Source: Pseudomonas sp. LS1212
GTDB lineage: Bacteria; Pseudomonadota; Gammaproteobacteria; Pseudomonadales; Pseudomonadaceae
Direction of reading: 5' to 3'
NCBI RefSeq assembly: GCF_024741815.1
Contig: NZ_CP102951.1
Span: 4,540,001 to 4,604,000 of the forward strand
Length of the DNA stretch: 64,000 nt
Position numbers and translations under genes: made by a program. Shown one piece after another: positions 18,865 to 27,501 of this stretch (position 1 is the first letter of the stretch; every line of letters begins with the position of its first letter). The notes beneath the pieces were generated by a model that was given only the letters and a program-made list of their open reading frames with translations, was not told where the DNA came from and did no database searches.

Positions 18865-21800
18865 ATGGGCGCGTTGTGGCAATCCGAACCAACCGAGACT
18901 GATGCCAGCGCTGAAAGTCTGGATGACTCGCAACCACCCAAAAGCCCTCGACAACGCCACTTGTGGTGGCGGTTGATCTGGCTGCTGCTGGTGGTCGGCC
19001 TGGTTGCGCTCGGGTTTGCCATCGAATCGGAAGTTCGCACCTCGAAACTCCAGGCCCGCGAAATCAGCCGTTATGCGGCCTCGCTGAGCTATTCGATGCA
19101 TGGGGGGGCCAGCGATGCAGTGAGGTATCCGGGAGAAGGCCCGTTCGACAAGCGCCTGGGTTACAGCACGATGGATGAATTCCTGCCTCGGCTGCTCAAG
19201 CGCGACTACCTGATCAAGCAGCAGGCCCGGTTCTCGCCGGCGTTGATGAGTTACAGCGGCCATGGCTTCTTCGTACCCTACGCTGAGAAAATTCAGGCTG
19301 GGCTGTCGATTACCGACTGCAAGGGCGATTCGCTCTATGAATTCCATTACCCGCAACAGCTGTACAACAGCTTCGACGCCATCCCGCCGCTGATCGTCAA
19401 CAGCCTGCTGTTTATCGAAAACCGCAACTTGCTCGATCCCAACGACCCCCTGGGCAACCCCGCCGTGGACTGGCCGCGTTTTGCCAAGGCCGCCTATACG
19501 CAAGTGGCCAAGATATTCGCGTTGCCGGGGCAATCGGCCGGCGGCAGTACCCTGGCCACCCAACTGGAAAAATACCGTCACTCACCCGACGGGTTGACGA
19601 TTTCCGGTGGCGAGAAACTTCGGCAGATGTTTTCCGCCAGCGTGCGCGCCTATCAAACCGGCCCGCAGACGCTCGAGGCACGGCACAAGATCGTTCGCGA
19701 TTACCTCAACAGCGTGCCGTTGTCGGCAGTGCCCGGGCATGGTGAAGTACATGGCATGGCCGAGGGCCTGCGGGTCTGGTACGGCGCCGACTTTTCCACG
19801 GTCAACCAGCAGTTGGCCTCCACCGCCACCGATCCGGCCAGTCTCGCCGCGCGCGGCCTGGCATTGCGCCAGGTGTTGTCGCTGATGATCGCCCAACGCC
19901 GCCCTTCGCATTTTCTGTCCAAGGGCCGCAACGAACTGGCCTTGCTGACCGACAGCCATATCCGCGTGCTGGCAGCCAGCAATGTCATCGACCGCCCCTT
20001 GGCCGATGCCGCCCTGGCCAGCCAGGTGACTTTTCGCGACTGGGTCCTGCAACCGACTATCCAGCCTATCGTGACCAACAAGGGCATCAGCGTGGCGCGC
20101 AGCCGGCTCTCGACCATGCTCAACCGGCCGCTGTACGATCTGGACCGCCTCGACCTCTCCGCCACCAGCACTTTGCAATCGGACTTGCAAGGCCAGGTCA
20201 GCCGGTACCTCAGGGAGCTCGCCGACCCGGTCGTCGCCGAAAGGCTCGGCCTGTTCGGCGAGCGCCTGCTCACGCCGACCAGCACCACCCAGGTTCGCTA
20301 CAGCTTCACGTTGTTCGAACGCACCCCTGATGGTTCGCGGGTACGGGTGCAGACCGACAGCACCGACCAACCCTTCGATATCAATGAAGGCAGCAAGCTG
20401 GAACTCGGCTCCACCGCCAAGCTGCGCGTGTTGACCAGCTACGTGCGAATCATTGAAGAGTTGCATGAACGCTACGCCGGTCTGACCCCGGCCGAATTGA
20501 AAAAGGTCGAAGTCGCCGACCCCGACCGCATCACCCGCTGGGCAGTGGACTATCTGATCCAGAACAAGGACCGCAGCCTCCCGGCAATGCTTGACGCAGC
20601 GCTGGAACGCAAATACTCGGCCAGCCCCGGCGAAGCCTTCTTCACCGGCGGCGGCATGCACGTGTTCAACAACTTCCGCAAAGAAGACAACGGCCGCAAC
20701 CCGACGCTCAAGGATGCCCTGCGCGAGTCGATCAACCTGCCTTTCATTCGCTTGATGCGCGACCTGGTGCGCTACAGCACCTACCAGGCGCCGGGCAACA
20801 GCGCTCAGCTACTCAAGGACGACAGTGACCCACGTCGCCAGGAATACCTCGCCCGCTTCGCCGACCGCGAAGGCACCGAATTCCTGCTGCGCTTCTGGAA
20901 AAAGTACCAGCGCAAGAGTTCGCAGCAGCGCCTGGACACCTTCCTCGACAGCCTGAACGTCACCCCGATTCGCCTGGCTGCCGTGCACCGCTATCTGTAC
21001 CCGGAAGCCGACCCGGAGACCTTCAACAAATTCGTCCGGGCGCACCTGAAAAAGGACACGGTCACCGACAACAAGCTCGACGAGATGTACAGGAACTATG
21101 GCCCGGGCGCCTATGACCTGCCCGATCAAGGCTATATCGCCCGGGTGCACCCGCTGGACCTGTGGCTGCTGGGCTATCTGTTGAACAACCCCGATGCGAA
21201 GTTCAAGGACGCCGTCACTGCCAGCCGCTTCGAACGCCAGGAAGTCTACAGTTGGCTGTTCAAGAGCCGGCACAAGTTCGCCCGCGACAGCCGCGTGCGG
21301 ACCATGGTCGAAATCGAGGCGTTCCTCGACATCCACCGCCGCTGGAAGGAGGTCGGCTATCCCTTCGACCACCTGGTACCGTCGCTGGCCACTGCCATCG
21401 GCAGCTCCGGCGACCGTCCGGCGGCCTTGGCCGAGCTGATCGGGATCATCCAGAACGATGGTGTCCGCCTGCCGACACTGCGCATCGACACCCTGCACTT
21501 CGCTGCCAACACGCCCTATGAGACCCAGTTGGTCAGCGACCCGGACAAAGGCAAGCGGATACTGGCGCCAGAGGTTGCCGCAGCCTTGCGCGGAGCGCTG
21601 TCGCAGGTGGTCGACGCCGGTACTGCACGGCGCCTGTCGGGCAGCTTCAAGCTGGCCGATGGCACGGCGCTGGTGCTGGGCGGCAAGACCGGCACCGGCG
21701 ACAACCGCATCGAAGCCTTCGGCTCCGGCGGCCGGGTCATCAGCTCCAAGGCGATCAACCGCACCGCGACCTTTGTGTTCTTCATCGGCGACAACCACTT

Positions 21801-21978
21801 CGGCACCCTGACCGCCTTCGTGCCGGGCCGGGCTGCCGAGTCCTTCAAGTTCACCTCGGCGTTGCCGGTGCAAGTGCTCAAGGGCATGGCGCCGATCCTC
21901 ACGCCTTACCTGGTGCCCGGTACCCATACAATGTGCAAAGTGCCACCGACTGCCGCACCTCAAGTGACGATACGCTGA
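18865..21978 (+). CDS. Divergent class A penicillin-binding protein (glycosyltransferase plus transpeptidase)
   Basis: Bifunctional peptidoglycan synthase-like protein of about 1037 aa, longer than usual class A PBPs. A short cytosolic N-terminus is followed by one membrane anchor (LIWLLLVVGLVALGFAI, about residues 34-50). The GT51 domain has a non-standard first motif, IENRNLLDPNDPLGNPAVDW, where most enzymes read EDRRFYxHxG; GGSTLATQLEK is conserved. The transpeptidase domain keeps all three motifs: STAK (the SxxK serine), SIN and KTG (GGKTGTGDN). The ATG at 18865 is chosen; a GTG at 18847 is possible, and neither has a strong ribosome site. The reading frame stays open past its TGA into a separate gene remnant. 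Confidence 0.85.
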   Translation: MGALWQSEPTETDASAESLDDSQPPKSPRQRHLWWRLIWLLLVVGLVALGFAIESEVRTSKLQAREISRYAASLSYSMHGGASDAVRYPGEGPFDKRLGYSTMDEFLPRLLKRDYLIKQQARFSPALMSYSGHGFFVPYAEKIQAGLSITDCKGDSLYEFHYPQQLYNSFDAIPPLIVNSLLFIENRNLLDPNDPLGNPAVDWPRFAKAAYTQVAKIFALPGQSAGGSTLATQLEKYRHSPDGLTISGGEKLRQMFSASVRAYQTGPQTLEARHKIVRDYLNSVPLSAVPGHGEVHGMAEGLRVWYGADFSTVNQQLASTATDPASLAARGLALRQVLSLMIAQRRPSHFLSKGRNELALLTDSHIRVLAASNVIDRPLADAALASQVTFRDWVLQPTIQPIVTNKGISVARSRLSTMLNRPLYDLDRLDLSATSTLQSDLQGQVSRYLRELADPVVAERLGLFGERLLTPTSTTQVRYSFTLFERTPDGSRVRVQTDSTDQPFDINEGSKLELGSTAKLRVLTSYVRIIEELHERYAGLTPAELKKVEVADPDRITRWAVDYLIQNKDRSLPAMLDAALERKYSASPGEAFFTGGGMHVFNNFRKEDNGRNPTLKDALRESINLPFIRLMRDLVRYSTYQAPGNSAQLLKDDSDPRRQEYLARFADREGTEFLLRFWKKYQRKSSQQRLDTFLDSLNVTPIRLAAVHRYLYPEADPETFNKFVRAHLKKDTVTDNKLDEMYRNYGPGAYDLPDQGYIARVHPLDLWLLGYLLNNPDAKFKDAVTASRFERQEVYSWLFKSRHKFARDSRVRTMVEIEAFLDIHRRWKEVGYPFDHLVPSLATAIGSSGDRPAALAELIGIIQNDGVRLPTLRIDTLHFAANTPYETQLVSDPDKGKRILAPEVAAALRGALSQVVDAGTARRLSGSFKLADGTALVLGGKTGTGDNRIEAFGSGGRVISSKAINRTATFVFFIGDNHFGTLTAFVPGRAAESFKFTSALPVQVLKGMAPILTPYLVPGTHTMCKVPPTAAPQVTIR

Positions 21979-22200
21979 TCTCCTCCCCCGCCTGATGACC
22001 ACATCAAGCTGTTGTTTGCCCGTACCCCCCAGGAGCAGGCCGCGCTGGAAACCATGCTGCTCAGCGCTGCCGGCAACGATGACGGCGCCAAGCCGGCCAT
22101 GCGCGACTACACCCCGCGCCGGGTCGAGCTGCAGGCCGGTGAGCTGGACATCGACTTCGTCCTGCACGGCGACGGCCCGGCTTCGCAGGTCGAATCTTGA
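21979..22200 (+). pseudogene. Remnant of a siderophore-interacting protein (FAD-binding domain)
   Basis: Directly after the PBP stop, 73 codons with typical genomic codon use stay open until TGA at 22198-22200, without a credible start or ribosome site. The translation contains DDHIKLLFARTP, MRDYTPRRVE and GELDIDFVLHGDGPAS. These match the FAD-binding segment of siderophore-interacting (ViuB/YqjH-like ferric reductase) proteins, including the RxYTxR motif that binds the flavin. The family usually has 250 or more residues, so the front and the whole NAD(P)-binding half are missing. It is read as a deletion remnant. The PBP frame and the remnant are in phase by chance or through the deletion. 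Confidence 0.7.
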
Positions 22201-22209
22201 CCAACCCCT

Positions 22210-22845
22210 TCAGCGAAGCGCCTGGCCCTGTGCCTGGCGCTTGCCCAGCCAGCGATCGAGGCCGATCAGCAGCACGGCGATCAGCACGAAGCCCAGCAGA
22301 ATCGCCAAGGCATTGAGCAACACCTGGGTGTACCCCAGGTTGGCAACATTGATGAATGGGTATTGATAGACCCCGATCGACTCGCCCCGCCACAAGGCGT
22401 AGCCAAAGTACAGCAGCGGGTAGATCAACCAGAGCAGCAGATGGCCCAGGCGCAAGCCGCCCTTGGGCACGCAACGCCACCAATAGAGCAGGTACAGTAC
22501 CGGCATGACGTCGTGCAGCAGCTCGTCGGCCAACCATTGCCAACCCTGGGGTTGCCACAGGTGTCGCAGCAACAGGCTGTAGGCCAGCGCGACCAGCGCG
22601 ATACTCGCGGCAATGCCCGAACTCAGCCAAGGCGAGAGGAACAACCGCCGAACGCTGGAATCCCTGCCATAGGCCGCATAACTCAAGACCACGGCGACCA
22701 GGGTGTTGCTCAGCACCGTGAAATAACTGAAGAAACTGATCACCCCGCCCATCAGGCTGGCCTGGGCCGCCCAGCGCGCCTCCAGCACCAGATACAGTTG
22801 AATGGCCAGCGCCATCCAGCCCAGACACGCGGCCATCTTGATCAT
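22210..22845 (-). CDS. Pr6Pr-family integral membrane protein
   Basis: Membrane protein of about 211 aa with six hydrophobic helices. It matches the Pr6Pr (FAR-17a/AIG1-like) pattern: an early FFSYFTVLSNTLVAVVL, a central LLHDVMPVLYLLYW and a late VYQYPFINVANLGY. Biochemical role unknown. The start at 22845 (MIKMAACLGW) lies 13 nt beyond the stop of the VF530 gene, suggesting co-transcription; an earlier in-frame start at 22884 would overlap that gene. Confidence 0.82.
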   Translation of the reverse strand: MIKMAACLGWMALAIQLYLVLEARWAAQASLMGGVISFFSYFTVLSNTLVAVVLSYAAYGRDSSVRRLFLSPWLSSGIAASIALVALAYSLLLRHLWQPQGWQWLADELLHDVMPVLYLLYWWRCVPKGGLRLGHLLLWLIYPLLYFGYALWRGESIGVYQYPFINVANLGYTQVLLNALAILLGFVLIAVLLIGLDRWLGKRQAQGQALR

Positions 22846-22858
22846 GCGCTGCACGGGT

Positions 22859-23080
22859 TCAGCCCTTGCGCTGCAACTGCACATACAGCTGCTCGACCTT
22901 CTCCCGGGCCCACGGCGTCTTGCGCAGGAAGGTCAGGCTCGACTTGATGCTCGGGTCACTCTTGAAGCAGCGAACATCAATACGCTGGGCCAGGCCCTGC
23001 CACTGGTAGTGGGCGACCAGTGTGTTGAGGATCTGCTCCAGCGTCACGCCATGCAGCGGGTTGTTGTTTGGTGCGGTCAT
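22859..23080 (-). CDS. VF530-family (DUF2132) small protein
   Basis: Protein of 73 aa: MTAPNNNPLHGVTLEQILNT, then HYQWQGLAQRIDVRCFKSDPS and LRKTPWAREKVE. This is the diagnostic pattern of the VF530 family, whose solved fold suggests DNA binding but whose function is not established. The ATG at 23080 has GGAG six bases upstream. It is probably the first gene of a two-gene unit with the Pr6Pr protein. Confidence 0.9.
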   Translation of the reverse strand: MTAPNNNPLHGVTLEQILNTLVAHYQWQGLAQRIDVRCFKSDPSIKSSLTFLRKTPWAREKVEQLYVQLQRKG

Positions 23081-23494
23081 GCCAGGCTCCAACGAAAAGA
23101 GAGGGTGCGCACCTTAGCCGAGGCGGGCTGGCATCGCGAGTGGCAATCCCTCTCAGACATTCTAGAGACAACGCAGATCCTTGCTGGAAGTTTCTGTAAT
23201 GCGTCAGACCTGTCGAAGTTTGTCGCTCCCACATCGCGGGCAAGCCCGCTCCCACAAGGTTTGCGCAGACCTTGTGGGAGCGGGCTTGCCCGCGATGAGG
23301 CCAGACCTGCCTGTCCCGACTTTTACTGCCCCCGCAACAATCCATGTCACCAATATCTCTTTTTTTCTCCCGACCGCCCCTATATCCTTGCGCCCCAAAG
23401 CTGAATCGCTTCACCCCAACCCATTCCACCAGCCTGCCCGCGCAAGACGCAGCGCATCGCTGTTCCTGAACGCCTCAAAGATAGCGCTATCCCA
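23081..23494. other. Divergent intergenic region with a perfect REP palindrome
   Basis: This 414-bp spacer lies between the VF530 gene and oprB. Apart from the palindrome at 23232-23299 no feature was recognised. The oprB promoter should lie in 23300-23494. Confidence 0.45.
23232..23299. repeat. REP inverted pair with 28-nt perfect arms
   Basis: Bases 23233-23260 (atcgcgggcaagcccgctcc...) are exactly complementary to 23269-23296+ around an 8-nt loop. The arrangement is a REPIN-like doublet and the cleanest example in the window. Confidence 0.85.
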
Positions 23495-24847
23495 ATGCCA
23501 ACAATCACCATTTCCTGCAAAAGCACCCTCAACCTGATCGGCAGCCTGACGGCGCTGGGCCTGGCGAACTGCGCCCAGGCTGCCCCGGCATTCGATCGCG
23601 ACTCGGCGTGGATGCTCGGCGACTGGGGTGGCAAGCGCACTGAACTGGCCGAACAGGGTTATGACTTCAAGTTCGATTACACCGGCGAAATGGGTTCGAA
23701 CCTGCGCGGCGGTCATGATCATGACCGCACGGCCCGCTACAGCGACCAGTTTGCCCTCGGCACCCAACTGGACCTGCAAAAGATCCTGGGCTGGCACGAC
23801 GCCGAGTTCCAGCTGACCGTCACCGAACGCAGCGGCAACAACATCAGCAATGACCGGATCAACGACCCACGGGTCGGCGGCTTTACTTCCGCCCAGGAAG
23901 TCTGGGGCCGTGGCCAGACCTGGCGCCTGACCCAGATGTGGTATCAGCAGCGCTTCTTCGAGCAGAAACTCGATATCAAGGTGGGTCGCTTCGGCGAAGG
24001 CGAAGACTTCAACAGCTTCCCCTGCGACTTCCAGAACCTGGCGTTCTGCGGCTCGCAGGTGGGCAACTGGGCCGGCGACATCTGGTACAACTGGCCGGTC
24101 AGCCAGTGGGCGCTGCGGGTCAAGTACAACCTCACGCCCGAGCTTTATGCCCAGATTGGCGCCTATGAACAAAACCCATCGAACCTTGACCGTGGCAACG
24201 GCTTCAAACTCAGCGGCAGTGGCACCCAGGGCGCCGTGCTGCCGGTGGAACTGGTCTGGACCCCCGCACTTACTGGCCTGCCAGGGGAATATCGCGCCGG
24301 TTACTACTACAGTAATGCCAAGGCAACGGATGTGTACAAGGACAACAACGGTCAACCGGCGGCGCTGAGCGGCCAGGCCTATCGCAGCAGCTCGAGCAAG
24401 CACGGGCTCTGGCTTGGCGTCCAGCAGCAACTGACTTCGGTGGCAAGCGACCACTCGCGCGGCTTGAATGTGTTCGCCAATGCCACGATGCACGACAAGA
24501 AGACCAATGCCATCGACAACTATGTGCAGGCAGGTGTGGTTTACAAGGGGCTGTTCGATGCCCGCGCCAAGGACGATATCGGTTTCGCCCTGGCCCGCGT
24601 GCACGTCAATCCGGCCTTCCGCAAGAACGCCCAGGCCAGCAACCTTGCCCGGGGCATCGATGACTACGACAACCCGGCCTACCTGCCCCCCCAGGACACC
24701 GAATACAGCGCCGAACTCTATTACGGCGTGCATTTGGCGCAATGGCTGACCGTGCGTCCCAACCTGCAGTACATCCGCCACCCCGGTGGCGTCGACAAGG
24801 TCGATGACGCCCTGATTGGCGGGATCAAGCTGCAGACATCCTTCTGA
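23495..24847 (+). CDS. oprB: Carbohydrate-selective porin OprB
   Basis: Outer-membrane porin of 450 aa that admits glucose and related sugars. A signal peptide (about residues 1-29, ending ANCAQA) is followed by the OprB hallmark RDSAWMLGDWGGKRTELAEQ, aromatic-rich alternating strands and the C-terminal GGIKLQTSF ending in Phe, needed for outer-membrane assembly. The ATG at 23495 fits the signal peptide. The gene sits 65 bp before gcd on the same strand, giving a short route from outer-membrane entry to periplasmic oxidation of glucose. Confidence 0.93.
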   Translation: MPTITISCKSTLNLIGSLTALGLANCAQAAPAFDRDSAWMLGDWGGKRTELAEQGYDFKFDYTGEMGSNLRGGHDHDRTARYSDQFALGTQLDLQKILGWHDAEFQLTVTERSGNNISNDRINDPRVGGFTSAQEVWGRGQTWRLTQMWYQQRFFEQKLDIKVGRFGEGEDFNSFPCDFQNLAFCGSQVGNWAGDIWYNWPVSQWALRVKYNLTPELYAQIGAYEQNPSNLDRGNGFKLSGSGTQGAVLPVELVWTPALTGLPGEYRAGYYYSNAKATDVYKDNNGQPAALSGQAYRSSSSKHGLWLGVQQQLTSVASDHSRGLNVFANATMHDKKTNAIDNYVQAGVVYKGLFDARAKDDIGFALARVHVNPAFRKNAQASNLARGIDDYDNPAYLPPQDTEYSAELYYGVHLAQWLTVRPNLQYIRHPGGVDKVDDALIGGIKLQTSF

Positions 24848-24912
24848 CACACCCAACGACTGACTGACCCGAGCCCGGCTCGATGCCTGACAACTTTACG
24901 GAGAACCACACT

Positions 24913-27327
24913 ATGAGCACTGAGGGTGCTTTGAGTAGAAACCGCCTGTTACCGCGCCTGCTCGGCCTGGTGTTGCTGTTGATGGGGCTGGCCATGCTGG
25001 TCGGCGGGATCAAGTTGAGTGAGCTTGGCGGTTCGCTCTACTACCTGATCGCCGGTATCGGTATCGCCCTGACCGGCCTGCTGCTGCTCGCCGCCCGCCG
25101 CGTGACGCTCGGCCTATACGCCCTGGTACTGCTGGGCAGTACCATCTGGTCACTTTGGGAAGTGGGCCTGGACTGGTGGCAATTGGTGCCCCGCCTGGCT
25201 CTGTGGTTCGCTTTCGGCGTGCTGTTGCTGCTGCCCTGGTTCCGGCGCCCGCTGCTGCGTGGTCAATCGGCGTTCGTGGGCACCAGCCTGCTGACCATTG
25301 CCGTGGTAGCGGCCGGTGCGGCCGCTGTCGCCAGCCAATTCACCAACCCGGGTGAAATCAAGGGTGAACTGGACCGCGAAAGCGCTGGCACGCAAAGCGC
25401 CGCGCCAGTGATGCCTGAAGGCGATTGGCAGGCTTACGGCCGCACGGAGTTCGGTGATCGCTACTCGCCGCTCAAGCAGATCACCCCGGCCAACGTGAAC
25501 ACGCTGCAGGAAGCCTGGCGGACCCGCACCGGCGACCTGCCCACCGCCGATGACCCGGTCGAGTTGACCAACCAGAACACGCCGCTCAAGGCCAATGGGA
25601 TGCTGTATGCCTGCACCGCTCACAGCAGGGTGCTGGCGCTGGACCCGGACACCGGCAAGGAAATCTGGCGCTTCGATCCGAAGATCCAGAGCCCGTCCGG
25701 CTTCAAGGGCTTCGCCCATATGACCTGCCGTGGCGTCTCCTACTATGACGAAAATGCCTATGGCACGAGCAACGTCGGCGCCCCGCCTGCGGCCCTTTCC
25801 GCAGCGGGCAAGGCCATCACCACCGCGTGCCCGCGTCGCCTGTACCTGCCGACTGCCGATGCGCGCCTGATCGCGTTGAACGCCGATACCGGCAAGGTCT
25901 GCGAAAACTTCGGTAACCAGGGCACCGTCGACCTGCGGGCCGGCATTGGCCCATTCACCCCCGGTGGTTACTACTCCACTTCGCCAGCGGCAATCACCCG
26001 CAACCTGGTGATTATCGGCGGCCACGTGACCGACAACGAATCGACCAACGAACCCTCCGGCGTGATTCGTGCGTTCGATGTGCATGACGGTCATCTGGTG
26101 TGGAACTGGGACAGCGACAACCCCGATGCGACCGAGCCCCTGGCGCCGGGCCAGGTCTATTCGCGCAATTCGGCGAACATGTGGTCGCTGGCCAGCGTCG
26201 ACGAAAAACTCGGCATGGTCTATCTGCCACTGGGCAACCAGACCCCTGACCAGTGGGGCGGCAACCGTACGCCGGGTGCCGAGAAATTCAGCGCCGGCGT
26301 CGTCGCACTCGACCTGGGCACCGGCAAGGTTCGCTGGAACTATCAGTTCACTCACCACGACCTGTGGGACATGGACGTGGGTAGCCAACCAACGCTGGTG
26401 GACCTGAAAACCTCTGCCGGGGTCAAGCCGGCGCTGATCGCGCCAACCAAGCAAGGCAGCCTGTATGTGCTGGACCGCCGCGACGGCACGCCGATCGTGC
26501 CGATCCGTGAAATCCCTGCACCCACGGGCGCTGTTGCTGGCGACCGTACCTCGCCGACCCAGGCGCGTTCGGACCTGAACCTGCTACCGCCACCGCTGAC
26601 CGAGCAAGCCATGTGGGGTGCAAGCCCCTTCGACCAGATGCTCTGCCGCATCCAGTTCCGCTCGCTGCGCTATGAAGGGCAATATACCCCGCCTTCAGAG
26701 CAGGGCAGCCTGATCTATCCGGGTAACGTCGGTGTGTTCAACTGGGGCGGCGTGTCGGTGGACCCGGTGCGCCAGCTCCTGTTCACCAGCCCGAACTACA
26801 TGGCCTTCGTGTCGAAAATGGTACCGCGCGCCCAAGTCGCCGCCGGGAGCAAGCGCGAGAGCGAAACCAGCGGTGTGCAACCGAACACCGGTGCGCCTTA
26901 TGCAGTGATCATGCATCCGTTCATGTCGCCCCTCGGCCTGCCTTGCCAGGCCCCCTCATGGGGCTATGTGGCAGCCATCGACCTGACCACCAACAAGGTC
27001 GTCTGGAAGCACAAGAACGGCACCAGCCGCGACAGCTCCCCGCTGCCTATCGGCCTGCCGGTCGGGGTGCCGAGCATGGGCGGTTCGATCGTCACCGCCG
27101 GTGGCGTGGGCTTTCTCAGTGGCACCCTGGACCAGTACCTGCGCGCCTATGACGTGAACAACGGCAAGGAACTCTTTGCCGCGCGCCTGCCGGCAGGCGG
27201 CCAGGCCACGCCGATGACCTACACCGGCAAGGACGGTGAGCAGTACGTGCTGGTGGTGGCCGGTGGCCATGGCTCGCTGGGCACCAAAATGGGCGATTTC
27301 ATCATTGCCTACAAACTGTCCAAATAA
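24913..27327 (+). CDS. gcd: Membrane-bound PQQ-dependent glucose dehydrogenase
   Basis: Quinoprotein of about 804 aa that oxidises glucose to gluconolactone in the periplasm and passes electrons to ubiquinone. The first 150 or so residues form about five membrane helices. The rest is a PQQ beta-propeller beginning GDWQAYGRTEFGDRYSPLKQI, with repeated W-motifs (GKEIWRFDPKIQ, GKVRWNYQFTHHDLWDMD). The ATG at 24913 has GGAG at good spacing; an upstream ATG (24883) is less likely. It needs PQQ made elsewhere. The product feeds gluconate metabolism and acidifies the medium. A terminator follows. Confidence 0.96.
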   Translation: MSTEGALSRNRLLPRLLGLVLLLMGLAMLVGGIKLSELGGSLYYLIAGIGIALTGLLLLAARRVTLGLYALVLLGSTIWSLWEVGLDWWQLVPRLALWFAFGVLLLLPWFRRPLLRGQSAFVGTSLLTIAVVAAGAAAVASQFTNPGEIKGELDRESAGTQSAAPVMPEGDWQAYGRTEFGDRYSPLKQITPANVNTLQEAWRTRTGDLPTADDPVELTNQNTPLKANGMLYACTAHSRVLALDPDTGKEIWRFDPKIQSPSGFKGFAHMTCRGVSYYDENAYGTSNVGAPPAALSAAGKAITTACPRRLYLPTADARLIALNADTGKVCENFGNQGTVDLRAGIGPFTPGGYYSTSPAAITRNLVIIGGHVTDNESTNEPSGVIRAFDVHDGHLVWNWDSDNPDATEPLAPGQVYSRNSANMWSLASVDEKLGMVYLPLGNQTPDQWGGNRTPGAEKFSAGVVALDLGTGKVRWNYQFTHHDLWDMDVGSQPTLVDLKTSAGVKPALIAPTKQGSLYVLDRRDGTPIVPIREIPAPTGAVAGDRTSPTQARSDLNLLPPPLTEQAMWGASPFDQMLCRIQFRSLRYEGQYTPPSEQGSLIYPGNVGVFNWGGVSVDPVRQLLFTSPNYMAFVSKMVPRAQVAAGSKRESETSGVQPNTGAPYAVIMHPFMSPLGLPCQAPSWGYVAAIDLTTNKVVWKHKNGTSRDSSPLPIGLPVGVPSMGGSIVTAGGVGFLSGTLDQYLRAYDVNNGKELFAARLPAGGQATPMTYTGKDGEQYVLVVAGGHGSLGTKMGDFIIAYKLSK

Positions 27328-27346
27328 CCATCGGGACAGTTACACA

Positions 27347-27379
27347 AAAGGCGGCTACCGTGAGGTAGCCGCCTTTTTT
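27347..27379 (+). terminator. Rho-independent terminator after gcd
   Basis: The perfect stem ggcggctac/gtagccgcc with a GTGAG loop is followed by six or seven T residues, 20 bp after the gcd stop. Confidence 0.9.
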
Positions 27380-27501
27380 ATGGTCGGGGCCCTGACCGGG
27401 CGAGGTACACGACACGCTTTGACGACGCACGAGCGTTCCCCCATTGAAACCTCCCCTCGCCCGCCCCATTTAAGATCCATAGTCATTTGCGCAGGTGCCC
27501 C

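Noticed and set aside
23232..23299. Perfect palindrome considered as a terminator or phage attachment site
   Set aside because: It is a REP doublet with a second copy at 8.6 kb, lacks a T run and has no integrase nearby.
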